From: Zopfochytrium polystomum
Lineage: Eukaryota; Chytridiomycota; Chytridiomycetes; Chytridiales; Chytridiaceae
DNA: 29,160 bases
Direction: 5' to 3'
Assembly (NCBI GenBank): GCA_025765615.1
Contig: JAIVFJ010000515.1
Coordinates: forward strand, 1-29,160
A program made the translations under genes and the position numbers. This document shows positions 1 through 11,424 of the stretch, piece after piece (the stretch's first letter is position 1; every line of letters starts with the position of its first letter). The notes beneath the pieces were generated by a model. That model was not told where the DNA came from. It ran no database searches and saw only the letters and a list, made by a program, of their open reading frames with translations.

Positions 1-3000
1 AGAGATCTTTCTCATGCAGCTTTGGCACTGTAGGGGGCCCAAAAGACCAGCGACCTTAGGCCCAAATCCACTGCTGAAATGTTCAAATCCTGTTGCGCCG
101 CCGTGGGAGTCAACTCAGGATGCAACCTCTCTAGCCTGTACTTAACACCTGAACACTCCAAAACGTGCCTCCTAGTGCACTTCTCTGCACAGCCAGCCCT
201 TGCACACTGTTGGTGAAATGCTACCATCCCAGCCATCCACATCAGCAGGTGTCTGAGCCACTTCCTGTTAAATGCTGCGCCAGATCTAATAACTTGGCAT
301 GGCCCCATGTGTGAGGGCACCTCCAAAGCCCGCGCCACCCCAGTGGGGGAGGATTTCTGCTGGCACCTCACCAAAGCCCGCTTGTGCATTGCCAGCATGT
401 CTGCAGACTCAATGTTCTTTGTTCTCACCACCGGCAACTCAATGTCATAGGCCTTGGTTGTGGGAACCACAAGTGGCAACTCCACAAAGGAGGGCCGCCT
501 CACAGAGTCCAAAAAATCCTGAATACCCATATAGTCAAGCGAGAACTTTGTCAAGGACTGTCCCACAGAGGCTCCTGAAGCAATCTTTTCCACCATGTGC
601 CTGTACATCTGAGCCGTTGTGTTGCGAGCATCCTGAATGTGGTGCAGTCTGAAAAAGTATCTAGCGTTCAGCATCTTGTTCCTGGCTGCCACAGGGACCA
701 CTCCAAACATCAGATGCAGGGCCGCCCCTGAGGAGGTCTTCCCCAGTGACAGCTGCCTGCCGCAGGCATTTATCCTGCAATTTCTGCGCATCCTTCAGCT
801 GTGTGTGGGTCAAGGGGCGCAGTGCAAACCCATACTCCATCATTGGTCTCAGGAAACACATGTAAACCCTGTAAGAGCTCACGGGCCTGAAGCCCCAGCC
901 ATTGAAACCCCGAGCAGCCAAAAAGGCCAGCATCTTTTCTGTTTTCCTCAGTCTCATGGCCAGCGAGGCCTCAAAGTCAATACCCCTGCAGGTGCGCACA
1001 AGACCCAACTGGGTAGTAGACTCCTCCTGGGGAATCTCCACTCCATTCATCTTCAACTTCAAATTCTTCTTGGCTGAAACTGCAACACACTTCTTGGCAG
1101 CAAATGTCATCCCCCGCTTAAGGGACCACTCATGCACCTTGTCTAGCATTCTCTGAAGTACTGTCGCATCCTTGGCAAAAACTGAGGAGTCGTCTGCAAA
1201 GAGCAGCGAGTTGAGCGAGGTTGCATTAAATGTCAGCATGTGGTCCCTGAAAGACATGGCCAATGTCTGAGGCAAGGAGTTGATGGCAACATTGAACAGC
1301 ATGGGTGACAGGACTGTGCCTTGGAGAAATCCTCTTGTCACTTGGATCTGAGCAGACTTGTTCCCAAGTACCAGCAGCTGGCATGCATTGAAATCAAACA
1401 AAGATCTGAGGATCGGCAGCAGTTGGGTCCTTGTAAAGTCACGACTCTTGTCATTCTTGGCAAACCAGATGGAGTCCCACACCAGACTCCTGTTTGTGCA
1501 GTCATACGCAGCCTTAATGTCCAAATACACCACATGCATCTGGGGGTTCAGCTGCTGAAGCTCATGCAAAGTGTAGGCCTGGTCCATGGTGGACCGCTTT
1601 CTTCTGAAACCTCCCTGCGCCCTGTGGATCATGCCTTCAACCACACGCTCAACCTGGGGTGCAATCACTCGCTCAAACACCAGTCGCATCCTAGAGCACA
1701 AGGAGATGGGTCTGTAGTTTGCAACATCGCTGTTGAGCCCCTTGTTCTTGTAGACCAAGGCCACATTGGCCACAGACCACAGAGAAGGAACCACATGAAG
1801 AGAGGCCACCAGCTGAAAGAATCTGTGCAGGACTGCAGCAACCAAGTGCGGAGCAATTGAGACCAACTCCCCAAAAAGCATGTCTTCTCCAGGGGCTTTG
1901 CCCCTGGGGGCATTCTTGCAGGCTTCTTCAACATGAACCTTCTTAATCCAGGAGACTTCAGACTGCTTCAGAGGGACTTTGTTCACAGTAACCGCTGATT
2001 CTTCCAGAGCCACGGCGTCAGGGACATCAGTTCCAGTTGGATCATGCCCTATGGTTGTGCGGAAATGGTCTTCGTAATGGCCCATCTTCTGGGGGTCAAG
2101 GGCACACTGGCTCCTATCTGAACGAGCCTTCTGACACTTGATGCGCTTAGCCTCACCAGCAAAGTCACGCACAGCAGAGTCCTGGACAGCTGAATATACA
2201 CGCTTCCTGTACCGCTTGATGGCAATCTTCACAATCTTATTCCACTGACGAAACTGAGTCCAGGCCATCTTCTGCCCCACAGGATCATCATCTGGGTGAG
2301 CCTCAGCAGCCCTTCCGCGCCTCCACGCGACGGCGCTTTAGCTCCTCCAGATGCTTCTCCCGGACCTCTGGTCCTCCAGATCCACCCCTAAAGCGAACTT
2401 TCCCAGCCACCTTAACAGCATTGTCCATGAGCCACTGCACGACCAGAGTCTGAAACAGCATCCACACAAGCCAAGCGCCTCTCAAAAGTCCAGAGCTCTC
2501 CAGCCTCAGCAGCAGCTTCAACTTCTTTCCAAACTGAATGGATCTGGGCTCTGATGGGTTTCCTGGTCTTCTCAAGGCAGCTAGCATACTTGGTCTGTCT
2601 CATCATGAGTCTCCGAACATTCAGGCGCTCAAACGGGGGCTTGGTGGTCAGATCCCATTGAAGGTGAAAGTCAACAGCCTGTGATCTGAGAATCCAACAT
2701 ACTCTGAAGGGTCATCATGGACAACCAGGTTCTGAACAAAGGGGAGAGCATGCTGGTTGACAAACAGAAGATCAGTGACCCCCCGTCCACCAGGTCCACC
2801 AGCCCGTCCCTCTGTCATTGTGGTCCACTGGCCACGAACCGGCGCAACCCTCCTCCACTGGGAAGGAGGTCGCAGCCAGTCCTGCAGCCAGCAAACACGT
2901 TCAGCAGGAGCAGAAGGTGCGGCATCCATATTCACGCATCCAAATGTTGAAGTCTCCAATGATCAGAAAGGGTGCTGCAGGCATAAGAGTGCTAACTTGA

Positions 3001-3414
3001 CTAACTTGATCTTGAAATTCCTGCAGAGCCTCCAGAGGTGCGCTCGGCGCAAAATACGTCAATCCAACAATCAGCTCCGACATCTTCACAATGATCCATT
3101 CTCCCTTGGGGGACCTGTGCAGGGTCTGCACCACCAGGTGGGCATCACTGTCCAGGTCCCCACTCACCACAACAGCCACTCCTTTCTTTGCCCTTGTTCC
3201 AACATTCCGCCCAGGTTGATAAGGAGGGGGCATCCCCCTTGCCTCAGCAACAACACCCCGAACTGCACTCATACTGTCAGAACTCCACATTCCAATATCT
3301 GAAAACAACATATAGTCTACTTGAAAATCTGAAAAAATTTCCTTGAACTTGATCTGAATGTCCAGCTAAGGATCCATGGGCATTCAAAAATCCAAATCTC
3401 AATGACTTGCTCAT
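1..3414 (-). pseudogene. E1 ORF2 (APE endonuclease-reverse transcriptase), frameshifted
   Basis: This is a broken copy of the E4 ORF2. The ATG at 3414-3412 overlaps the ORF1 stop as ATGA, as in E4. Endonuclease pieces (GDFN, SDHR), RT pieces (YLDIKAAYD, RGFLQGTVLSP, FADDSSVFA) and the C-terminal zinc finger are all recognisable, but in different frames. Against E4 I see one extra base near 3342, 2917, 2450, 2316 and 754, one missing base near 2652, and two extra bases near 15-20 that create a stop at 12-14. The longest uninterrupted piece (661-2280) covers the RT. The reading continues out of the window. The near-intact residues between breaks suggest recent loss, or sequence errors rather than biological mutation. 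Confidence 0.9.
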
Positions 3415-5209
3415 GTTTCCATGGCATTGGCATCGCCTGCACGCACAGCAGTGGGTTCAGTCTCAGTTTCCCTCCCCTTCCCCTTCACACCAGGAAGGTG
3501 CAGATGGGTACAGAGAGAGATCCTTCAACTTCCCCCTCAAGAGTGTCTCCAACTTCTTTGGCACAGATGCATAGATAGACTTGGCAACATTTGGTGGTGG
3601 TCTGAAGAATGGATGGTTCAGGATCCCAGCAACCCGGCGGATATACGCCTGCACAGCTGCTTCCCTAGCTTCAGGAGAATCCTTCAACTTCGAGGGCATC
3701 CAGGGCTCACAATCAGTGTCCACAGCAATCTCAGCATCAGCACAAGCCTTGATGAACTTCTCCTTGTCCCCCTCATACACCCAGCATTCCATCAGAGCAG
3801 CATATTGGCCAATGACTGAAATTTCTGGTACTCTGGGGAAGCCCTTCTCAGGTCTGAACACAAGTCTCATGCTGTGGCGGGGGTTAGCCCGACCCACATC
3901 TGAAAGGTTAGGTCGGATGTACACTGGAACAAACTTAGCCTCGGGCAGCGACGACTCAGGCCGAACGTAGCCTGGCGCTGAGCGCCGAGCCGCGACGGCT
4001 GAGGGACGCGGCCTCAGAACCTGAGCAATCTTGTCTTCAACAGAGGCATTGGGGTCGGCAGCAACAAAGATGCCTTTCACAGAATGGGCTGGGATGGATG
4101 GGCTTAGGACCATTGAGCGCAACAGTTGCAGCAAAACTTAGCGGATGCACATTCTGCTTTGTACGAGGCAAGCTTGGCCAGCCTCCTCCAGGTCGGTGGG
4201 CGCTCAGACATGCGCGAGGGGGGCGGCGCCCCCCCCTGGTAGATCGTGGGCGCTCTCGGTCTTCCTCATCAGAATCCCAAGTGGGTCGTCATCAACGGGC
4301 TGGAGGCCTGCGTTGCTGCCGTCGCCGTCGTCAATGCCACGAGTAGCCTTCATAGCAGAATTTCCGCCTCCAATTCATGAATCTGCGATCGTCTTTTCGT
4401 TTAATGGTCTCGTTGAGGCGGCCAATCTCACCCTTGAGGCGGTCAATCTCGGCCACGCTGTAATCATGTTTCTCGCCGTGAAGCTTAAGAATTGGTTCGT
4501 TGCATGAAATCGGAAATTTCCTCCAAAGTCGGGGGGGGTCGTCGGGGTGGTGGATCCGGGCATCGTCTGGGAGAAGGTCGGCTGGCTTGATTGGGACATA
4601 TCTGGTTGCGCAAAATAGAGCTGTGGGGAGAGGCCGGGGGGTGGGGCTTAGCGATGGAGAGCGGGACGAGATCGAGATGGTGTGTCTGCGTCGCTCGGTG
4701 CAGCCGGGGTCGCTTGGGATCGCCGGATTCGCCAGATGGGGGGTTCTATGTTTGCGATCGGCAAGGTGATCGTGGATCGGTGTAGCTGTGGTGATCGGAG
4801 AGGAATTGGCAAGGATCGCAGCGGTTGTCGATATGTGGTGGATACGGCGGATCGCCGCTTCGAGATCGTCGAGATCGCGTTTGCTAACGCGGGCAAGTTC
4901 GTGTGAAAGCGCCGGGAGACCGGGGCGGCAGTGGGTGCACGCCACTGAGAGTCGTTGAACCTTTGATATAGAATTCGCACGTCCGGCAAGGCCTTTGGAG
5001 ATGAATGCGTGTTGCAGCGGGGGCAGGTGAGTTGCTTTTTGTGATGGCGAAAAGGGCTTTTTCGAGCTCGTGGAACTCTGCTGCAGTGCTGACGACAAAG
5101 CGGGATCGCGGAAAGGCGATCGAGAGCTGCTGGGGCTGGCGCTGCTGCGATTGGGGTGTCGACAATGACAGCGGGGCTGGGGTGAAGTTGATTTGGTTTG
5201 CTTAGACAG
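3411..5209 (-). pseudogene. E1 ORF1 (zinc-ribbon / coiled-coil nucleic-acid-binding protein), frameshifted
   Basis: This is a degenerate family A ORF1. The C-terminal domain (about 3463-4134) matches E4 closely up to an extra base near 3493, which puts the last residues out of frame. The N-terminal half is recognisable but split: a FPRSRFVVSTAAEFHELEKAL block, a CPRC pair near 5013-5024 now in another frame, and a VACTHC pair downstream. The coiled-coil stretch (HDYSVAEIDRLKGEI) survives near 4400-4470. The 5' boundary is the CTG at 5209-5207, aligned with the conserved candidate CTG start in E2 and E3. The N-terminal half differs from E4 far more than the C-terminal half does. Confidence 0.8.
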
Positions 5210-5289
5210 CGAGATCAACCTCGACTTTGCCTCGCGACGACGTCCTCGATGTCTGTCCGACAACACAAGAACGTGAAGAAAGAAAAAGT
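4600..5289 (-). other. E1 ATG-free 5' region
   Basis: Reading the sense (minus) strand, there is no ATG in any frame from the element start down to 4599-4597, although the region covers the leader and the ORF1 N-terminal coding part. The same property holds in E2, E3 and E4. Confidence 0.85.
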
Positions 5290-5303
5290 CCCCTAACCCT
5301 AAC
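5290..5303 (-). repeat. Telomeric linker between E2 3' end and E1 5' end
   Basis: The plus strand reads CCCCTAACCCTAAC, that is two TTAGGG-type units in sense orientation on the minus strand. It separates the TTGAAAA 3' end of E2 from the GACTTTTT 5' start of E1. Confidence 0.95.
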
Positions 5304-5361
5304 TTTTCAATAGTGTATTATTCGCTCCAACCCGAGGTGAGGAATCTGCAGCTTGAAAGTT
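5301..5361 (-). other. E2 3'-terminal stem-loop
   Basis: Plus-strand AACTTTTCAA at 5301-5310 can pair with TTGAAAGTT at 5353-5361 (9 bp with one bulged base). In the RNA this places a hairpin at the extreme 3' end, with its 3' arm continuing into the first GTTAGGG unit. It is probably the RT recognition structure. Confidence 0.6.
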
Positions 5362-5587
5362 AAAAAAGTACATGCATGTGAAGGAAAGAAAGAAAGTCCA
5401 AGAGGTCAGAGGGGGCACATGTGAGAGAGAGAGAAAGCCAAAGAAGAAAAGACAAAGAGGCCAAGGTGAAGAGAAGAAGCAGAAAGAACAGTAGAAACAA
5501 ACTAAACCAGACAACAGCTTAAAACTATAAAGTCAACACAACAAAAAACAAATAGAAAACAAATGATGAGGCAACAGAAACAGACAC
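5304..5587 (-). other. E2 3' UTR
   Basis: This is non-coding sequence between the ORF2 stop and the telomeric linker. On the sense strand it begins with the U-rich block TTTGTTTTCTATTTGTTTT (around 5533-5571), shared with family A, continues through a pyrimidine-rich stretch, and ends in the GCAGATTCCTCACC and GGTTGGAGCGAATAA blocks common to both families. There is no poly(A) tail; the element ends in TTGAAAA before the telomeric unit. Confidence 0.85.
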
Positions 5588-8500
5588 TCATCCACCTCCC
5601 ACTGAAGCTCCACTCTCTGTATCAGAGTCAACCCACCCGGATCTGTCCGGCTTCCCCGTCACTCCCTGAGTCTCCTTAGCCAGCCACCTGGTCCTCGATT
5701 CCCTTAACCCCTTGTTGCGCACTGGATCCCAGTGCGCACGCAGAGCTTCCCTAGCTTGCCGCCGCACCTGCGCCATCTGCGTGCGAGTCCTCAGATCCGC
5801 CCTCCTATCATCCACTGTCCCTGCTTCCATCAAATAATCTGCCTCCTGTTCTGCTGTGGTCTCTGAAGCATCCACAAAGTCCCTCATTCCAGCGCATTCC
5901 ACTCGAATCTTTGCAATCAGCCTAGCAAGCTTCATCCCCAGCTTCTTTGAAGCAACCCTCGTCTCATGAGGGATCTTATCTGCATCATTGGCTGTGTATG
6001 GTGCCCAGAAAGTCAGAGTCTGCAGCAGCAGATCCAGCACTGTGATGTTCCTCCTCGCCTGCTCCAGGCTTGGGACGCACTCAGGGTGGTCCGCCTCCAG
6101 GAGGCGGCGCACACCTGAACACTCCAAGGCATGGTTCCTGTCCAGCTCAGCATCACACTTCTTGCACTTCTGGTGATAGGCCACACGACCACCCATCCAC
6201 GCCACAAGGCATCTCAACCACCTCCTGTTAAACATTGCACCAGAACGAACCACCTGGCAGGGCCCCCGGTGAGGGGGGACCACCAGGGGTGCCACCACTC
6301 CAGTCAAGTTGGCCTTTTCCTTATACTTCTCAAGTGACACAGTGTGCATCTTCTGCATAGCGACAGCATCAATGTTCCTGGGCTCAGATTCTGGTAACTT
6401 CAAGGTCATATGGATAAGTCCTGTGTCTGACAAACGGAATCTGTGCCAAGGCCTTCCGTGGCACCGACCCAAAATATAGATCCACATCCGGTGTGAACAG
6501 AGTGAGCCTGGTGAGGGATCCTGCAGGAGCCCGCCGCCCCCGCTCCGCCATGTGCCTGTACATGTGTGCAGTGGTGTTTCTCTGGTCCTGAGTGTGGTGC
6601 AGTCTGTAGAAATATCTCGCATTCAGCATCTTGTTGCGTGCGACCATTGGCACAACTCCAAAAATCAGATGCATTGCCACAGTGCTGGATGTTTTCCCAA
6701 ATGACAGAGCCTGGCGCAGACACATGTCCTGGACCTTCTGGGCAGGCGCCAAGAAGGCTTCTGAATTTGGCCTCAGTGCAAACCCATACTCCAGCATGGG
6801 TCGCAGGAAACACATGTACACCCTGTACGCATTCACAGGCCGGAATCCCCAGCCATTGAACCCTCGAGATTTCAGAAACTGAAGCATCTTCTCAGTCTTC
6901 TTCACCCTCATCTGCACAGACGTCTCAAAGTCGATGCCGTTGCAATCACGCACAAGTCCCAACTGCAGTGTGGTCTTCTCCTGGGGCAGTACCACCCCAT
7001 TCATCTGCAATCTCAGGTTCCTTGTCTTGGAAACAACAACACATTTCTGTGCTGCAAAAGTCATGCCCCGCCTCTGGGACCAGTTGTGGACTTCATCAAG
7101 CATATTCTGAAGGACAGCCTTGTTCCTTGCAAACACTGCAGAGTCATCAGCAAACAGCAGAGAGTTGATCTTCAATCCACCACATTCCAACTGGCTGTGG
7201 GGCACCCTGGAGAGCGCCTCAGGGCAGCGAGTTGATGGCAACATTGAACAGCATCGGGGACAACACAGTTCCCTGTAGAAACCCCCGAGTCACTGGAATC
7301 TGATCAGACTTCTGGCCCATGACCAGAAGCTGGCACGCATTAAAGTCAAACAAGGATCTGAGAATCGGCAGCAACTGGTTCCTGGTAAACTCAGGGACTC
7401 TTGTCATTCCTGGCATTCCAGATGGACTCCCACACATAGTTCCTGTTTGTGCAATCATAGGCAGCCTTGATGTCCAAGTACACCACAGTCAGATCAGGGT
7501 ACTGTTGCTGAAGCTCATGCAGAGTGAATGCCTGGTCCATGGTGGACCTGTGGCGCCTGAAACCACCCTGTGAGGGGTGGATCATTCCTTCAACCACTCT
7601 TTCCACCTGCGGGGCCAACACCCGCTCATACACCAGCCTCAGCCTTGAGCACAGAGAGATTGGCCTGTAGTTTGCCACATCAGTGTTCACCCCCTTGTTC
7701 TTGTACACAAGGGCAACATTCGCGATCCCCCAGAGTGTGGGAACCACCTGGAGGGCTGCAAGCAGCTGAAAGAATCTCTGCAACACAGGAGCCACCACAT
7801 GTGGGGCAATGCACACCAGTTCGCCAAACAGGGCATCCTCCCCTGGGGCTTTGCCCCGGGGTGCAATCTTGCAGGCTTCTTCCACAGCATTCTTCTTGAT
7901 CCAGGCAACTTCAGAAAGCTTCAGAGGCACCATGGGCCGTTCAGTACTGCAGGCAGCTAAGACATCCTGGTTGACGGCATCAGTACCAGTTGGCTCATGG
8001 CCAATGGTTCCTCTAAAGTGATCAGCATAGTCTGGAAGTTTCTGAGGGTCAAGGGCACAGTGAGTGCGCTCCACTCTGGATTTCTGACACTTGATTCTCT
8101 TGGCTTCAGCAGCAAAGTCCTTGACAGCTAAATCCTGCACAGCAGAGTACACCCTCTTCCTGTAGCGTTTGATGGCCACCTTTGTCAGCCGGTTCCACTG
8201 CCTGAACTTTGCCCAGGCGTCCTTCTGCCCGACAGGATCATCATCAGGGTGGGCTTCAGCCTCCATGCGCGACAAGTCACGCCGGCGCTTCAGCTCCTCC
8301 AAATGCTTCTCCTCGACATCAGGGCCGCCTGCACCACCCCTAAACTTGGATCTTCCCAGCCACTTGGACGCCAGTGTCCACAAGCCACTTCACCACCAAC
8401 TGAGATACAGAGTCTGCACAGGCACGTCTGCGCTCAAAAGACCACTCCTCCTGGGCTACAGCAGCAGCATTCACAGTCTTCCATGCTGAGTGAATCTCTT

Positions 8501-9344
8501 GTCTCAGGGGCTTCCTGGTCTCTGCAAGTTTCTTCTCATACTGGACTTGTCTCAGCATCAACCTGCGCACATTCAGTCTCTCAAAGGGTGGTTTCATGGT
8601 CAAGCGTGTTCGAAGCTCAAAGGTGAGCATCCTGTGGTCTGTGAAGGCCAAGTGTTCCTCAGGTTCGTCATGGACAACCAAGTTATGCACAGCTCCAAGT
8701 CCAGCTCGATTCACAAGGAGCAAGTCAGTGACTCCCCTGCCTACAGGGCCAGCAATTCTAGGTGAGAAAGTGGTCCACTGGCCCCGAACTGGCTCAACCC
8801 TGCTCCATCCTGAACCATCAATCCAAGCGCGCCACCAGTCCACCCTCAGCCTGGGCTGCGAGTGGGCACAGCCATACTCCTGCAGTGAAGTGTTGAAATC
8901 TCCAATGATCAGAAAGGGTGCCTGGGGATTAGCCCCTGCAATCCTGTCTGCTGTTGCTGAGAATGACTGAAGCACCTCCAAATCTGTCGAGGGTGCAAAG
9001 TACACCACTGCCATAATAATCTCTGACATCCTCGCAATGACCCACTCCCCCTTTGTGTCCTTCTCCAAAGTCTGAACCACCAGGTCCTCCTCCATCCTCC
9101 TGCCCTTATGAATGGACACCCCCTTCTTGCCCTTATGCCCAAGCCGTTCCTCAAACTCCAACGCTGGTCCCCTTGAGTCAGCCACCAATCCCCTCAACGG
9201 GTTATTCTCCACCACAGTGATCCCAGTGTCCGCCAACAAAATATAATCTGAATGGAAATCTGAAAATGCTTGGTCTATGTTCTTGACATGTCCTGAGAGC
9301 GAGCAGTTCAAGTTTACAAATCCAAATCTAAGTCCATCAATCAT
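5588..9344 (-). pseudogene. E2 ORF2 (APE endonuclease-reverse transcriptase), four frameshifts
   Basis: This family B ORF2 is colinear with the intact E3 copy. The start ATG at 9344-9342 sits in the ATGATTGA overlap with the ORF1 stop. Breaks relative to E3 are single extra bases near 8348, 7392, 7220 and 6390. The endonuclease (GDFN, TDHR), RT (YLDIKAAYD, FADDSAVFA) and CX2CX7HX3C finger are present in successive frames. The protein between breaks is almost unchanged and has no internal stop other than those caused by the shifts. All breaks are insertions, which would also fit uncorrected long-read errors. Compared with E3, it lacks two residues in the endonuclease near residue 65. Confidence 0.92.
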
Positions 9345-11257
9345 CAAGCATCGCGTCGGCACCACTGGAAGCTCCTGTGTCTTCAGCCCCACGGGGCTTG
9401 GGTGTCTCTAAAGGTTCTGCCTCCGTCTCCGGCTCCTTCCCCTTGGCGGGAAAGTGTGACGGGTCGCGAAGCTTCCCCTTCAGGTCAGCCACAAACCGGC
9501 GGGGCACAAATTCACAGATAGACTTTGCCAGCAGCAGCAGATGGGCGGAATGTCGGGTGGTTCAGAATTCCAGCAATACGGCTCAGATATGCACGCACAG
9601 CAGCAGCTTCAGCCTCAGCCCCTGATCGAAGGCGAGAGGGTTTCCAGGGTTCACACTCATCATCCACCACAACCTCAGCCTTTTTACAGGCGGCCACAAA
9701 CTTGGCCTTCTCAGATTCCAGAACCCAGCATTCCATCAGCGACGCATGCTTGCCAATCACAGAGATCTCAGGAACGCGTGGGAATCCATTTGCGGCAGTG
9801 AATAGAAGTCTCAAACTGTGGCGGGGCGCAGCTCGACCAATGTCTGAAAGATTGGGCCTAACATAGACTGGAACATACTTCGCTCCTTCAAGGGACCACG
9901 CAGGCGGGACATAGTCTGGCGCTGCGCGGCGTGCCTCGACAACAGAGGATCTGGGTCTGAAAATCTGCTTGAGCTTGGTCTCAGTGTCAACCTTGGGGTC
10001 GGTAATCATCTTAATGCCCTTGTGGAAATTGTTAGCGAACAGCGGTTCGGGTGCCTTGGCTGCCGCGATGGCAGCGAAACTTAGCGGGAAACGACTGTCG
10101 GGGGGGGCGCCCCCACCCCTCCGTGACTGCGGGTGGCCGTACGAAGCGCGGGGGGAGGGTTGGGTTCCCCCTTTCCGCAATTTCAGCTGCTCGGCCGCCG
10201 CCTTCGGCGGCCCTACCTCCTCTCTGTCGCTCTCGTCCTCCTCTGAGTCATCATCGATCCTCCTCTCCCGTCTGGCGCTCCGCATGTGTTCCAACTCCTC
10301 CTCAAGCACGCGGATACGCTCATTCTTTGCTGCGATGGTGCCCTCCAAGTCAATGATCCTTCCACGAAGTGTGTCGAGGGTCTCAGTGAAGTACTTGCTC
10401 TTATCATTCGACTGTCGATTGAGGCGCTCCTGTGCCTCCCATCTCCGTTGCTGATTCGCGATGAAGTCGATAAGCTCGGCCGTAGTCGGCGGCACAATAG
10501 TATACCCAGAGCTCGAACCCGTAAGTGTTGTCTGTGTTTGGAGCGGAGAAGTAGGCGAATGGTGAGACATATTGGTGTTTACGATGGGCGGGAAGACTGT
10601 TGCGTCGCGCGGTGCGAGGTCGGCGTCGCAGGAGTCCACGTCTTCCGAGTTGTCGGTGTCGCTGTCCAAAGGATCGCGGGAGGCCGAAGACACAAAGGAG
10701 GCAGCAGTGGGGTCGTGAGACGCCGATCGACCTCGTTTCGCGGTCGTCGCGTCGATCGAGGGTGGGGTGCGGTGTTTCGGGTTACGGGGGGCCTGATCAG
10801 GCGTGCCTGGGGTGGGGAGTGACTCCGTGGGAGGGCCAGTTGCGGTAGCGGTCTGCCAGATCTGGCGATTGGTGGCTTCAAGGGCAGCTGCGTCGGTGGA
10901 GTCGAGATCGGCCAAAACGCTGTAAAAACGCCGCGCGGGCGACGGTTTGCACTGAGAGCAGGAGATCGAAAGCCGCTGGATGCCTGATTTCGTGTTCGGT
11001 CGGCCGGCAACTCCTCGAGAGATAAGATGGCGGTTGCAAGTCGGGCAGAGGATTTTCTTCTGATGGTGCTGGAAAAGATCACGCTCGAGTGCGTGGAAGT
11101 CGCTGGCTGTGCGTGCTGCTGTAAATCGAGATCGGGGGAACGGCGACGGTGTCGGCGTTGGCGCAGCGATTACCTGACTGCCTAGGACAGCTTCGGCCAC
11201 TGCGATCGCCGGGGTGGTGGTGATGGGGGCGAAGTTGAGTTTGGTTTGTTTAGACAG
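9337..11257 (-). pseudogene. E2 ORF1 (zinc-ribbon / coiled-coil protein), one frameshift
   Basis: This ORF1 is open from the candidate CTG start at 11257-11255 to about 9540, where an extra base in a CAG-rich run shifts the frame and gives a stop at 9512. The correct frame resumes to the TGA at 9339-9337. The N-terminus reads LSKQTKLNF, followed by FHALERDLF, a CPTC...CSQC zinc ribbon, a KHRTPPS...KRGR block, a coiled coil with RIRVLEEELEHMRSARRER, an acidic linker and the conserved C-terminal domain (YVPVYVRPNLSDIGR, ISVIGKHASLMECWV). No ATG exists upstream of 10575, so the ribbon must be read from a non-AUG start if translated. It is otherwise like the intact ORF1 of E3. Confidence 0.85.
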
Positions 11258-11351
11258 GTTGTGACGACGAGGTCGACCGTGACTTTGTGCTTCCCGCGAC
11301 GCCCTCGACTTTGCCGTCTGACAAAGACGAGATTGTGGAGAGAAAAAAAGT
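10576..11351 (-). other. E2 ATG-free 5' region
   Basis: There is no ATG in any sense frame for about 776 nt from the element start. The first ATG (10575-10573) is in the ORF1 frame, far downstream of the zinc-ribbon codons. Confidence 0.9.
11258..11351 (-). other. E2 5' leader
   Basis: This short leader begins GACTTTTTTTCTCTCCAC directly after TTAGGG. It shares CAATCTCGTCTTTGTCAGA and the following GGCAAAGTCGA with the leader of family A element E4. No ATG is present. Confidence 0.7.
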
Positions 11352-11365
11352 CCCCTAACCCTAAC
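11352..11365 (-). repeat. Telomeric linker between E3 3' end and E2 5' end
   Basis: The plus strand reads CCCCTAACCCTAAC, two TTAGGG-type units, identical to the linkers at 5290 and 23483. Confidence 0.95.
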
Positions 11366-11424
11366 TTTTCAATAGTGTATTATTCGCTCCAACCCGAAGG
11401 TGAGGAATCTGCAGCTTGAAAGTT
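11363..11424 (-). other. E3 3'-terminal stem-loop
   Basis: AACTTTTCAA at 11363-11372 pairs with TTGAAAGTT at 11416-11424 with one bulge. It occupies the same position as in the other elements, with the stem extending into the telomeric unit. Confidence 0.6.

Larger units (their letters stand above)
1..5289 (-). mobile_element. E1: family A telomeric non-LTR retrotransposon, decayed, 3' end outside window
   Basis: This is the leftmost element and its 3' part lies beyond the window start. Its order on the minus strand is 5' leader, ORF1, ORF2, matching intact element E4 nearly throughout, so it is assigned to family A. The 5' end begins with the GACTTTTTCTTTCTTCAC start shared by the other full-length copies, directly after a two-unit TTAGGG linker. 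Both ORFs carry many single-base indels relative to E4, so this copy cannot encode the proteins as read. It is the most decayed copy in the array, although sequencing or assembly indels cannot be excluded. Confidence 0.9.
5304..11351 (-). mobile_element. E2: family B telomeric non-LTR retrotransposon, full length, frameshifted
   Basis: This is a complete-length element of about 6.05 kb between two telomeric linkers. Its ORF2 and ORF1 C-terminal half are nearly the same as in E3 and E5. It carries one frameshift in ORF1 and four in ORF2, every one an added base relative to E3. The 5' leader resembles that of family A element E4 more than that of family B element E3, so the element looks mosaic. 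Confidence 0.92.

Noticed and set aside
12..791. Separate 259-codon gene at the left edge
   Set aside because: It is the frameshifted C-terminal part of E1 ORF2, matching E4 ORF2 after the RT.
10090..10125. GC-rich inverted sequence (GGGGGGGCGCCCCC) as a terminator hairpin
   Set aside because: It lies inside the low-complexity Gly/Pro linker of E2 ORF1 and is not kept in the other copies.
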